Below, piece by piece: positions 38,993-47,281 of a stretch of DNA of 64,000 bases. This DNA comes from Rhodococcus sp. KBS0724 (GTDB taxonomy: Bacteria > Actinomycetota > Actinomycetes > Mycobacteriales > Mycobacteriaceae): assembly GCF_005938745.2 (NCBI RefSeq), contig NZ_VCBX02000001.1, positions 3,568,001 to 3,632,000 of the forward strand, in the 5' to 3' direction. The notes beneath the pieces were generated by a model. The model had not been told where the DNA came from. It made no database searches and was given only the letters and a program-made list of their open reading frames with translations. Positions within the stretch are counted from its first letter, which is position 1. Each line of letters starts with the position of its first letter. The translations under genes and the position numbers were made by a program.

Positions 38993-40345
38993 TCAGGAAT
39001 TGAGCAGAAAATGTTCCAGAACACGTGTTCCGAACAGTAGTGCGTCCACCGGCACGCGCTCGTCGACGCCATGGAACAGCGCGGTGAAATCGAGTTCCGG
39101 CGGCAACTGCAGCGGCGCAAAGCCGAAGCACCGAATCCCGAGCTTCGCGAAGGCTTTTGCGTCGGTGCCTGCGGAGAGCATGTACGGCACGGTGCGCGCA
39201 CCGGGATCGTGCGCCAGGATTGCGTCGTTCATCGCGTCGACCAGATGACCGTCGAACGTGGTCTCGTACGAGTCGAGTTTGGTGATCCACTCGCGGGTGA
39301 CGTCGGGTCCGATGAGGGCGTCGACGGTGCGCTCGAACTCGGCTTGCCGGCCCGGAAGCACACGGCAGTCGAAGACAGCCTCGGCAGTCTGAGGAATGAC
39401 GTTTGCCTTGTAGCCGGCCTTGAGCATCGTCGGATTGGCCGTGTCCCGGAACGTTGCTCCGATGATCTTGGCGATGCTGCCCAGTTTCGCGAGGGTCCCG
39501 TCGATGTCCGGTGACGTCGGATCGAAGTCGAGTCCGGTCTCCTCGCTGACCGCGGTAAGGAATTCCGCAACGGAATCGGAAAGAATGATCGGGAACTCGT
39601 GGGCGCTCAGACGCGCAACGGCGCCGGCCAGTATGGCGACAGCATTGTCGTCGTGCAGGAAGGACCCGTGTCCGGCGCGGCCTTTTGCCGTCAGCCGCAT
39701 CCAGCCGAGTCCCTTTTCTGCCGTCTCCACGACATACAGACGACGGTCGGTTCCATCCGGACGGGGAACGGTCAGCGAGAACCCGCCCACCTCGCCGACT
39801 GCTTCGGTGACGCCTTCGAACAGATCCGGGCGATGCTCCACGAGCCACTGGCAGCCGTACTTACCGCCCGCCTCTTCATCGGCGACAAACGCGAACACGA
39901 GATCGCGCGGCGGCACTGTTCCCTCTGCCTTGAACTGCCGTGCCAGAGCCAGGATCATCCCGACCATGTCCTTCATGTCGACGGCGCCGCGCCCCCAGAT
40001 GTATCCGTCCTGAACGGTGCCGGAGAAAGGGTGAACACTCCAGTCGGCAGGCTCGGCCGGGACGACGTCCAGGTGACCGTGCAACATCAAGGCGCCACGG
40101 CCGGACTCTGCACCCTTCAACCGGGCAAACACGTTGCCACGGCCCGGCGCACCGGATTCGACGTATTCGGTCTCGTAACCCACTTCCTGTAGTTGGGCGG
40201 CGACCCACTCCGCGCACGCCCGTTCACCCTTGGTCGTTTCGAGTTCACCCGTATTGGACGTGTCGAACCGGATCAGAGAGCTGACAAGGTCGACAACTTC
40301 GTTTTCGGCGCGAGAAGGGCCTGAATCTTTCGGCGATAAGGACAT
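38993..40345 (-). CDS. M20/M25/M40 family metallopeptidase
   Basis: This 450-residue zinc hydrolase is of the ArgE/DapE/carboxypeptidase type. Metal and catalytic motifs: ALMLHGHLDVVP (about 85-96, His and Asp), WGRGAVDMKDMVG (about 115-127, Asp), FVADEEAGGKYG (about 152-163, catalytic Glu-Glu), and a C-terminal histidine near FTALFHGVDERVPVDALLFGTRVLEHFL. A dimerisation domain occupies about 215-340. No signal peptide, so it is cytoplasmic. Substrate probably a dipeptide or acylated amino acid. The gap to the PEBP gene is 75 bases. Confidence 0.92.
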   Translation of the reverse strand: MSLSPKDSGPSRAENEVVDLVSSLIRFDTSNTGELETTKGERACAEWVAAQLQEVGYETEYVESGAPGRGNVFARLKGAESGRGALMLHGHLDVVPAEPADWSVHPFSGTVQDGYIWGRGAVDMKDMVGMILALARQFKAEGTVPPRDLVFAFVADEEAGGKYGCQWLVEHRPDLFEGVTEAVGEVGGFSLTVPRPDGTDRRLYVVETAEKGLGWMRLTAKGRAGHGSFLHDDNAVAILAGAVARLSAHEFPIILSDSVAEFLTAVSEETGLDFDPTSPDIDGTLAKLGSIAKIIGATFRDTANPTMLKAGYKANVIPQTAEAVFDCRVLPGRQAEFERTVDALIGPDVTREWITKLDSYETTFDGHLVDAMNDAILAHDPGARTVPYMLSAGTDAKAFAKLGIRCFGFAPLQLPPELDFTALFHGVDERVPVDALLFGTRVLEHFLLNS

Positions 40346-40406
40346 GTCACTTTCCTACCACCGAAACACTTGTCGCGGCGGCATGGACATGGTCCGACCT
40401 GGCGAT

Positions 40407-40435
40407 TTGGGCAACCTCACCGAATCGGATACTCT
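40407..40435 (+). promoter_or_regulatory. Promoter of tRNA-Leu copy 1
   Basis: TTGGGC (40407-40412) and TACTCT (40430-40435) are 17 bases apart, 27 bases before the tRNA. The same elements (TTGGGA, TACTCT) precede the second tRNA copy, which supports their function. Confidence 0.6.
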
Positions 40436-40551
40436 TTCCCAGCACCGAGAAATCGGGGCCGAGTCCGAGTGGCGGAATGGCAGACGCGCTAGCTTGAGGT
40501 GCTAGTGTCCTATTAACGGACGTGGGGGTTCAAGTCCCCCCTCGGACACTC
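40424..40551. repeat. 128-bp perfect direct repeat, copy 1 (contains tRNA)
   Basis: This block is identical to 41235-41362 over 128 bases and covers the -10 region, leader and whole tRNA-Leu. Flanks on both sides differ. The repeat distance is 811 bases and encloses one secreted-protein gene. Confidence 0.9.
40463..40548 (+). tRNA. tRNA-Leu (anticodon GAG), copy 1
   Basis: The acceptor stem GTCCGAG pairs with CTCGGAC, the anticodon stem is CTAGC/GCTAG with loop TTGAGGT (anticodon GAG, reading CUC/CUU), a long class II variable arm follows (TCC/GGA), and the T arm is GGGGG-TTCAAGT-CCCCC. 86 bases with discriminator A; CCA is not encoded. Confidence 0.95.
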
Positions 40552-40563
40552 GAATAAACAACC

Positions 40564-40598
40564 AATGACTCCAGCTGATCAAGCTGGGGTCATTTTTT
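40564..40598 (+). terminator. Rho-independent terminator after tRNA copy 1
   Basis: A stem of 13 bp (40564-40576 with 40582-40594, one G-U pair) with loop GATCA is followed by a run of T to 40598. Confidence 0.9.
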
Positions 40599-40654
40599 GT
40601 TCACTATGTACCGAACGCCAGAAATTCGGACATCCCCTGTGCTTGACTTCGTCT

Positions 40655-41176
40655 ATGCGAAAATCATTGCTGGTCGCAGCCTTGATCGGCACGTCGATGA
40701 TGACCGCGACATTGCCTGCCGGAGCCGCTACGCAAACCTGGGACGGCGATTACTCGGTCAAACGGTTCGCAGCCTCGAAAACCGGTACCAGCCTCGCGGC
40801 AAGTCAGTGGGAACCGGATTTCTCCGATGTCTACACGTTCGAAACCGATTGTTCCGGCGGACCCTGTGTCGCCACCGTGATCGCCGGGCCCGCGCCGGCA
40901 AATCCGACTTTGCCTCAGCCTGCGCAATACACCTGGGACGGCACCAGTTGGGTTCATCCGTACGACTGGGAATGGGACTGCTATCAAGGTGAGGGTGTAC
41001 CCAAAGTGTGGGCGCCGGCTCATTCCGTGGCCTATTACACCCCCCAGCCGGACGGCACTCTGGTCGGATCGTGGCGCACAGAGATCGATGGCGGCCCCTG
41101 CGACGGTTCGGTGATCATGGCGGTCGCGGCCTACCCGGTCAATTCAAATCCAGGACCGTTCGGCAGCGGCAACTGA
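40655..41176 (+). CDS. Secreted protein of mycobacterial type, unknown function
   Basis: This 173-residue protein has a signal peptide, MRKSLLVAALIGTSMMTATLPAGA, with cleavage after AGA. The mature part contains TQTWDGDYSVKRFAASKTGTSLAA, DVYTFETDCSGGPCVATVI, YTWDGTSWVHPYDWEWDCYQGEGVPKVWAPAHS and IDGGPCDGSVIMAVAAYP; it is rich in Trp and Tyr with four cysteines that could form two disulfides. I recall similar small secreted proteins in mycobacteria, none with a known function. ATG at 40655 chosen because the upstream part of the frame contains the tRNA terminator. It sits alone between the two tRNA-Leu copies. Confidence 0.8.
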   Translation: MRKSLLVAALIGTSMMTATLPAGAATQTWDGDYSVKRFAASKTGTSLAASQWEPDFSDVYTFETDCSGGPCVATVIAGPAPANPTLPQPAQYTWDGTSWVHPYDWEWDCYQGEGVPKVWAPAHSVAYYTPQPDGTLVGSWRTEIDGGPCDGSVIMAVAAYPVNSNPGPFGSGN

Positions 41177-41216
41177 CCCGCCTGAACAGGACAAACGTGC
41201 ACACTGTCCACGCGAT

Positions 41217-41246
41217 TTGGGAGAGCGGGACAGCATCGGATACTCT
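41217..41246 (+). promoter_or_regulatory. Promoter of tRNA-Leu copy 2
   Basis: TTGGGA (41217-41222) and TACTCT (41241-41246) are separated by 18 bases. The preceding GCGATTTGGG is shared with copy 1, while the spacer between the elements is not, which suggests functional constraint on the -35 region. Confidence 0.6.
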
Positions 41247-41362
41247 TTCCCAGCACCGAGAAATCGGGGCCGAGTCCGAGTGGCGGAATGGCAGACGCGC
41301 TAGCTTGAGGTGCTAGTGTCCTATTAACGGACGTGGGGGTTCAAGTCCCCCCTCGGACACTC
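41235..41362. repeat. 128-bp perfect direct repeat, copy 2 (contains tRNA)
   Basis: This is the second copy of the tRNA-bearing block at 40424-40551, without a single difference, pointing to recent duplication or gene conversion. Confidence 0.9.
41274..41359 (+). tRNA. tRNA-Leu (anticodon GAG), copy 2
   Basis: Identical in all 86 bases to the gene at 40463-40548, with the same GAG anticodon and no encoded CCA. Confidence 0.95.
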
Positions 41363-41379
41363 TGTGTTGAGACAGACAG

Positions 41380-41412
41380 GAAAAGCTCCGGTTCATTGAA
41401 CCGGAGCTTTTC
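41380..41412 (+). terminator. Hairpin terminator after tRNA copy 2
   Basis: A perfect 15-bp stem (41380-41394 with 41398-41412) with loop ATT ends in CTTTTC. It differs in sequence from the terminator behind copy 1, so only the tRNA and its leader were duplicated. Confidence 0.9.
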
Positions 41413-41483
41413 TCGTAAAGGGCCAAGTTCCCGCACCGGGAACAGACCGCGCGAGCGGCGATCGAGATGGAACAGAAGTTCAC

Positions 41484-42983
41484 GTGGATACAGACACACG
41501 GCAGTTCGACGTAACGGATTCAGAATCTGCGGGAGCAGAACTGGCCGGACTCGACCCCGCAGAACTCGAAATCTGCTTGAAGGTTCTGCGCGAAGCAGCC
41601 GAACTCGACGACGAGCATCCCGACTCGATCATCATGCAGCGTGCCGTCGGCCATCTGTTCAAACGTCTCAAGAAGAAGCGCCGCCTCGCCTCGCGTGCAG
41701 CGGTCAACGAAGCCGACCGCACTGTCGTCGCCGCAACGGCCACGGGATCACCGGATCGAATCGACGACGAAACCGCCGGCATCCCCATCAAGTCGAATAC
41801 CGCCGGGGCAATTGCCGGCACCCTCATCAAGGCGCGTCCCTGCTACATCTGCAAGCAGCGCTACACCCAGGTCGACGCGTTCTATCACCAGTTGTGCCCG
41901 GACTGCGCCGCAACCTCTCGCGCCAAGCGTGACGCCAGCACGGACCTGACCGGACGCCGCGCACTCCTCACCGGAGGCCGCGCCAAGATCGGTATGTACA
42001 TCGCTCTGCGCCTCCTGCGCGACGGTGCCCACCTGACGATCACCACGAGATTCCCCAACGACGCGATCCGGCGCTTCAAGGCGATGGAAGACAGCGCCGA
42101 CTGGATTCATCGTCTCCGCATCGTCGGCATCGACCTCCGCGACCCCGCTCAGGTAGTTGCCCTGGCTGATTCCGTTGCGGCACAAGGCCCCCTCGACATC
42201 CTGATCAACAACGCCGCGCAGACGGTCCGCCGCTCCCCCGGCGCGTACGGCGCTTTGGTCGACGCCGAATCCGGCGCACTGCCGGCGGGCGAGCTCCCCG
42301 ATGTCGTCACCTTCGGCAAGACCAGCGACGCGCACCCCGCAGCACTGGCCGGGTCACTATCCGACGTCGCAGCCATCACCTCCGGAAATCTCTCCGCCGA
42401 CGCCGTCAGCTCGCTCGCGCTGGTCGCAAAATCCGCGTCACCTGACCGCATCGAGCAGGGCATTGCCATCGATGCCGGCGGGCTCCTCCCCGACCTCGCC
42501 CACACCAACAGTTGGGTGCAGACCGTCGAGGAAGTTGATCCGATCGAGCTTCTCGAAGTGCAACTCTGCAATTCGGTTGCCCCGTTCATTCTCGTCTCAC
42601 GCCTGCGCCCGTCGATGGCAGCAGCGGCAGCGCGTCGAAAGTACGTCGTGAACGTCTCCGCAATGGAAGGCCAGTTCAGCCGCGCGTACAAGGGTCCTGG
42701 TCACCCGCACACCAACATGGCCAAAGCAGCACTGAACATGCTGACTCGCACCAGTTCCAAGGAAATGCTCGAGGACGGCATCCTCATGACTGCCGTCGAC
42801 ACCGGGTGGATCACCGACGAGCGTCCCCACTTCACCAAGATGCGCCTCGCCGACGAAGGATTTCACGCTCCGCTCGACCTGGTCGACGGTGCCGCTCGCG
42901 TCTACGACCCCATCGTTCAGGGCGAGCTGGGCGTCGACATCCACGGTTGCTTCCTCAAGGACTACAAGCCCTCACCCTGGTGA
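41484..42983 (+). CDS. Atypical SDR protein with four-cysteine module
   Basis: This 499-residue protein combines a helical N-terminal region (about 20-115, with KRLKKKRR at 60-67), a four-cysteine module at C120, C123, C138 and C141 likely to bind zinc, and an SDR Rossmann domain from about 155. The cofactor motif reads TGGRAKIG at 163-170, and NNAA follows near 242. Catalytic Ser is at 392 (NVSAMEG), but the YxxxK motif is changed to TNMAK (Thr410, Lys414), so the usual catalytic tyrosine is missing. An insertion (about 255-345) enlarges the substrate region. It begins at GTG 41484, after the tRNA terminator. It may have altered chemistry or only a binding role. Confidence 0.8.
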   Translation: MDTDTRQFDVTDSESAGAELAGLDPAELEICLKVLREAAELDDEHPDSIIMQRAVGHLFKRLKKKRRLASRAAVNEADRTVVAATATGSPDRIDDETAGIPIKSNTAGAIAGTLIKARPCYICKQRYTQVDAFYHQLCPDCAATSRAKRDASTDLTGRRALLTGGRAKIGMYIALRLLRDGAHLTITTRFPNDAIRRFKAMEDSADWIHRLRIVGIDLRDPAQVVALADSVAAQGPLDILINNAAQTVRRSPGAYGALVDAESGALPAGELPDVVTFGKTSDAHPAALAGSLSDVAAITSGNLSADAVSSLALVAKSASPDRIEQGIAIDAGGLLPDLAHTNSWVQTVEEVDPIELLEVQLCNSVAPFILVSRLRPSMAAAAARRKYVVNVSAMEGQFSRAYKGPGHPHTNMAKAALNMLTRTSSKEMLEDGILMTAVDTGWITDERPHFTKMRLADEGFHAPLDLVDGAARVYDPIVQGELGVDIHGCFLKDYKPSPW

Positions 42984-43022
42984 GTGGTGACCCCACACAC
43001 CTCCCCCTCTCGATGTGGTGAT

Positions 43023-43050
43023 CTCGACACCCCCTAGCGGCCGTGTCGAG
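43023..43050. terminator. Candidate hairpin terminator
   Basis: CTCGACAC (43023-43030) and GTGTCGAG (43043-43050) form an 8-bp stem with a 12-base loop about 40 bases after the SDR stop. There is no T run, so termination is uncertain. Confidence 0.45.
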
Positions 43051-43124
43051 TGCCGCATTTGCGGTAGTGCTCGGCAATGCACGCGATAATGGACCTCGAC
43101 ACTGCTCACTGCCTCGGAGGAACC

Positions 43125-43538
43125 ATGACGATTGCCGTCGTACACAAGGACAGCCCGGAGGGCCGGGCGGCAATTGTCCACGGAGCACGCGAATCGGTGA
43201 ATCGGCGCGAGCAACTTGTCGTGCTGCACGTACTCGACGACGTCAACGTCCCGGATACCGACGAAGACAGCGCGGCCTTGCGCGGCGAGATCCAGTCGGC
43301 ACTCGACGCCGGCGGATTCGCGCAGACGCCCTGGGAACTGCGCACCACCGAACATGACGGCGATCCGGTGACCGCTTTGGTGGAGTTGGTCGATGCCGTC
43401 GAAGCCGATCTGTTGATCGTGGGAACGCGTCGTATGTCACCCATCGGCAAGTTTCTCCTCGAGCGCCCGCTACAGCGACTACTGCTCGAAGTCGAGGTCC
43501 CGATCCTGGTCGTGAAGGAACCGTTGCCTGCGGAGTGA
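43125..43538 (+). CDS. Universal stress protein family
   Basis: This 137-residue single-domain UspA-like protein has an N-terminal strand MTIAVVHKD, a second strand QLVVLHVLDDV (about 29-39), and a C-terminal ADLLIVGTRRMSPIGKFLLERPLQRLLLEVEVPILVVKE (about 96-134). The nucleotide-binding pattern GxxG-9x-G(S/T) is only partly kept: the final glycine-serine is replaced by ER, so ATP binding may be weak or absent. A GGAGG site five bases before ATG 43125 decides the start. It is probably transcribed alone. Role in stress is assumed from the family. Confidence 0.85.
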   Translation: MTIAVVHKDSPEGRAAIVHGARESVNRREQLVVLHVLDDVNVPDTDEDSAALRGEIQSALDAGGFAQTPWELRTTEHDGDPVTALVELVDAVEADLLIVGTRRMSPIGKFLLERPLQRLLLEVEVPILVVKEPLPAE

Positions 43539-43582
43539 GCTCACTCACACCCAAGAGGGAACCGCGTTTGTAGGCTGACTAC

Positions 43583-44851
43583 ATGACCGGACCCTTGAGT
43601 GACCGCGAACTCGACATCATCGTCTACGGAGCTACCGGCTTCGTCGGCAAACTCCTTGCCGAATACCTCGTTCGGCATGCACCCGCCGGAACGAAGATCG
43701 GACTCGGCGGGCGTTCCCTCGAGAAGTTGACGGCCGTGCGGGCCGGATTGGGAGCGGCCGCCGCCGAACTTCCCCTCGTAGTCGCCGACGCGGATGATTC
43801 GACTGCCTTGAAGGCACTTGCCGAACGAACACGAGTTGTGGCCACGACGGTCGGCCCGTACGCAAAGTACGGCCATCAGTTGGTTCACGAATGCGCCGCA
43901 GCGGGAACTCATTACGTCGACCTCACCGGTGAGGTTCTCTTCCACCGCGAGAGTATCGACGCCAATCACGAGCTTGCGGTGTCGACGGGCGCCCGCATCG
44001 TTCATTCCTGTGGGTTCGATTCCATCCCTTCCGATCTCGGGGTGCATGTCCTGCACAAGCTGATCGAGGCGGACGGTGCCGGAGAATTGACGGACACGAC
44101 CCTGGTGGTCACGTCATTGCGCGGCGGTGTCAGCGGCGGGACCATCGATTCGGTCCGCACGCAGATCGACGCGTCGAAACACGATGCACGGCTGCGGAAA
44201 CTCGCGGCCTCGTCGTACTCGCTGAGCCCCGACCGCACCAGTGAACCCGATCTGGGCAAGCAGAGTGACGCCACGGTCGTCGACGGCCGAAAAATCGATC
44301 CGTCACTGCACGGGTGGAAGGCACCGTTCTTCATGGCGTCGTACAACACCCGCGTCGTCCGTCGGAGCAATGCCCTTCGCGACTGGGCCTACGGGCGAAA
44401 GTTCAAGTACACCGAAGTGATGAACGTCGGTTCGTCGGTGGTCTCACCCGTGATCGCCGGCGGTGTTGCCGTGGGACTGGGCGCTTTGATCGTGGGCCTG
44501 GCACTTCCGCCGACGCGTTTCCTGCTGGACAAGGTCCTGCCGGCACCCGGTGACGGCCCGAGTGAGGAAACCCAGAGCAAGGGCCATTTCACGCTCGACG
44601 TATTCACGACGACCACGACCGGCGCGCGGTACACCTCGCGGGTGAAGGCCAAAGGCGATCCGGGATATAGTGCTACCGCAGTGATGCTCGGCGAATCAGC
44701 GCTGAGTCTTGCTGTCAGCAACGCAGAATTGCCCGATAACGCAGCCTTACCCAACGCTGCGGGCGTCCTCACCCCGGCCACAGCCTTGGGAGATGTCCTG
44801 GTCGAACGTCTGCGTCGCAGTGGTTTCGAGATCTCCGCAGGCCGGTTGTGA
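43583..44851 (+). CDS. Saccharopine dehydrogenase-like / trans-acting enoyl reductase family
   Basis: This 422-residue protein has an N-terminal Rossmann fold ([23 protein letters not shown], about 12-34) and the family segments [29 protein letters not shown] (about 89-117) and [19 protein letters not shown] (about 142-160). A hydrophobic segment at about 290-312 may associate with the membrane. Mycobacterial relatives include a trans-acting enoyl reductase for phenolic lipid synthesis, but most members are uncharacterised. It lies between the stress protein and glcB in the same direction without tight coupling. Confidence 0.85.
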   Translation: MTGPLSDRELDIIVYGATGFVGKLLAEYLVRHAPAGTKIGLGGRSLEKLTAVRAGLGAAAAELPLVVADADDSTALKALAERTRVVATTVGPYAKYGHQLVHECAAAGTHYVDLTGEVLFHRESIDANHELAVSTGARIVHSCGFDSIPSDLGVHVLHKLIEADGAGELTDTTLVVTSLRGGVSGGTIDSVRTQIDASKHDARLRKLAASSYSLSPDRTSEPDLGKQSDATVVDGRKIDPSLHGWKAPFFMASYNTRVVRRSNALRDWAYGRKFKYTEVMNVGSSVVSPVIAGGVAVGLGALIVGLALPPTRFLLDKVLPAPGDGPSEETQSKGHFTLDVFTTTTTGARYTSRVKAKGDPGYSATAVMLGESALSLAVSNAELPDNAALPNAAGVLTPATALGDVLVERLRRSGFEISAGRL

Positions 44852-44957
44852 TGTATCCATCGAGGCTCTGTCCACCTGCGAGATACTCACTAGTAACATT
44901 GATTGTGGTTCATGGCACCCGTCGTGGTGCTCCGATTTCGGAAAAGTGAGGCTATTC

Positions 44958-47141
44958 ATGACTGAGCGCGTTCAGGTCGGCAGTCTGCAGGTTGCCAAGG
45001 TTCTCTACGACTTCGTGGTCGAGGAGGCTCTGCCGGGCACCGGTGTAGACGCCGAGACCTTCTGGGCCGGCGCCGACAAGGTCATCACCGAGCTTGCGCC
45101 GAAGAACCGCGCCCTGCTCGCCAAGCGTGACGATCTGCAGGCGCAGATCGATCAGTGGCACCGCGACCACTCCGGCGCCCCCATCGACGCCGCAGCGTAC
45201 AAGGCGTTCCTGCAGGAAATCGGATACCTCCTGCCCACGCCCGCCGAGTTCTCCGTGACGACCACCAACGTCGACACCGAGATCACCTCCACCGCCGGCC
45301 CGCAGCTGGTCGTCCCCATCCTCAACGCCCGCTTCGCCCTCAACGCCTCCAACGCGCGTTGGGGTTCGTTGTACGACGCGCTCTACGGCACCAACGCCAT
45401 CTCCGAGGACAACGGCGCCGAGAAGGGTTCGGGCTACAACAAGGTCCGCGGCGATCTGGTCATCGCGTGGGCTCGTGAATTCCTCGACGCGGCAGCACCT
45501 CTCGCGTCGGGATCACACGCCGATTCGACGAAGTACGTGATTGACGACAGCGAACTGAAGATCACGTTGGCGGACGGCAGCGTCACCACGCTCGCCCAGC
45601 CGGAAAAGTTCGTCGGCTACCTCGGCGAGAAGGACGCACCTACCAGCATCCTGCTGCGTAACAACGGACTGCACGCCGAAATCCAGATCGACGCGTCGTC
45701 GCCGATCGGCAGCACCGACGCCGCCGGCGTCAAGGACGTCGTTCTCGAATCCGCGGTCACCACCATCATGGACTTCGAGGATTCGGTCGCCGCTGTCGAC
45801 GCCGACGACAAGGTTGTCGGCTACCGCAACTGGTTGGGCCTCAACCGTGGCGATCTGTCCGAGGAGATCAAGAAGGGCGCCAAGTCCTTCACCCGCACCC
45901 TCAACGGCGACCGCAAGTACACCGCCGTCGACGGCACCGAACTGGCCCTGCACGGTCGCTCACTGCTGTTCGTCCGCAACGTCGGCCACCTCATGACCAA
46001 CCCCGCGATCCTCGACGCCGACGGCAACGAGGTTCCCGAGGGCATCCTCGACGCCTTGATCACCAGTGCCTGCGCGGTCCACGGTCTCTCGATCAGTGAC
46101 GCCAACGGCCCGCTCGACAACAGCCGCACCGGCTCGATCTACATCGTCAAGCCCAAGCAGCACGGTCCCGAGGAAGTTGCCTTCACCACCGAACTGTTCG
46201 GCCGCGTCGAGCAGGTCCTCGGCCTGCCCGAGAACACGCTCAAGGTCGGCATCATGGACGAAGAGCGTCGCACGACGGTCAACCTCGCTGCCTGCATCAA
46301 GGAAGCCGTCGACCGTGTCGTGTTCATCAACACCGGTTTCCTCGACCGCACCGGCGACGAGATCCACACCTCTATGGAAGCCGGCGCGATGGTGCGCAAG
46401 GCCGAGATGAAGAAGCAGAAGTGGATCGGCGCCTACGAGGACTGGAACGTCGACACCGGGCTGGCCTGCGGTCTGCAGGGCAAGGCTCAGATCGGCAAGG
46501 GCATGTGGGCAATGACCGAGCTGATGGCGGACATGCTCGAGCAGAAGATCGGCCACCCCAAGGCCGGCGCCAACACCGCGTGGGTGCCTTCGCCGACCGG
46601 TGCAACGCTGCACGCGACGCACTACCACCGCGTCGACGTGTTCGCCGTTCAGGACGGACTGAAGGGTAAGCCGCGCGCCAGCGTCGACGACATCCTGACC
46701 ATCCCGCTCGCTCCCAGCACCGACTGGACGGACGCGGAGAAGAAGGAAGAACTCGACAACAACTGCCAGTCCATCCTCGGCTACGTCGTCCGCTGGATCG
46801 ACGCGGGTGTCGGCTGCTCCAAGGTTCCCGACATCCACGACGTCGCACTCATGGAGGACCGCGCAACGCTGCGTATCTCGAGCCAGCTGCTCGCCAACTG
46901 GCTGCGCCACGGCATCGTCAGCGAAACCGACGTCGTGAACGCTCTCGAGCGCATGGCACCGGTGGTCGACCGTCAGAACGACGGCGACGCCGAATACCGC
47001 AACATGGCACCTGACTTCGATTCCAACATCGCCTTCCAGGCTGCCAAGGAACTCATCCTCGAAGGCGCGAAGCAGCCCAGCGGATACACGGAGCCGATCC
47101 TGCATCGCCGCCGCCGCGAGTACAAGGCCGCCAACGCCTGA
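44958..47141 (+). CDS. glcB: Malate synthase G
   Basis: It condenses glyoxylate with acetyl-CoA to malate, the second step of the glyoxylate shunt, needed for growth on fatty acids and acetate. The 727 residues match the monomeric G isoform. Motifs: [18 protein letters not shown] (about 266-283, with the magnesium-binding acidic residues), [18 protein letters not shown] (about 333-350), [19 protein letters not shown] (about 429-447) and [20 protein letters not shown] (about 541-560). The start at ATG 44958 is clear from [20 protein letters not shown]. No operon partner (aceA) is adjacent. A hairpin follows the stop. Confidence 0.97.
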   Translation: MTERVQVGSLQVAKVLYDFVVEEALPGTGVDAETFWAGADKVITELAPKNRALLAKRDDLQAQIDQWHRDHSGAPIDAAAYKAFLQEIGYLLPTPAEFSVTTTNVDTEITSTAGPQLVVPILNARFALNASNARWGSLYDALYGTNAISEDNGAEKGSGYNKVRGDLVIAWAREFLDAAAPLASGSHADSTKYVIDDSELKITLADGSVTTLAQPEKFVGYLGEKDAPTSILLRNNGLHAEIQIDASSPIGSTDAAGVKDVVLESAVTTIMDFEDSVAAVDADDKVVGYRNWLGLNRGDLSEEIKKGAKSFTRTLNGDRKYTAVDGTELALHGRSLLFVRNVGHLMTNPAILDADGNEVPEGILDALITSACAVHGLSISDANGPLDNSRTGSIYIVKPKQHGPEEVAFTTELFGRVEQVLGLPENTLKVGIMDEERRTTVNLAACIKEAVDRVVFINTGFLDRTGDEIHTSMEAGAMVRKAEMKKQKWIGAYEDWNVDTGLACGLQGKAQIGKGMWAMTELMADMLEQKIGHPKAGANTAWVPSPTGATLHATHYHRVDVFAVQDGLKGKPRASVDDILTIPLAPSTDWTDAEKKEELDNNCQSILGYVVRWIDAGVGCSKVPDIHDVALMEDRATLRISSQLLANWLRHGIVSETDVVNALERMAPVVDRQNDGDAEYRNMAPDFDSNIAFQAAKELILEGAKQPSGYTEPILHRRRREYKAANA

Positions 47142-47168
47142 TTCACCTCACTGAACGCGAAGCTGAAC

Positions 47169-47207
47169 CGAACAGCCTCGGCACCACTGCGGTGTCGAGG
47201 CTGTTCG
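47169..47207. terminator. Hairpin terminator after glcB
   Basis: A 17-bp stem (47169-47185 with 47191-47207, one G-U pair) with loop ACTGC sits 28 bases after the glcB stop. There is no clear T run, as is common in high-GC actinobacteria. Confidence 0.75.
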
Positions 47208-47281
47208 CGTAGGCCCCGAAGATTCGTCACTAGACTGGCTCTCGGCAGAGATCGTCGAGTGAACAAGGTAGGGCAGCGTAC

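Noticed and set aside
45960..47105. 381-residue minus-strand frame within glcB
   Set aside because: Antisense shadow of malate synthase; no independent start signals.
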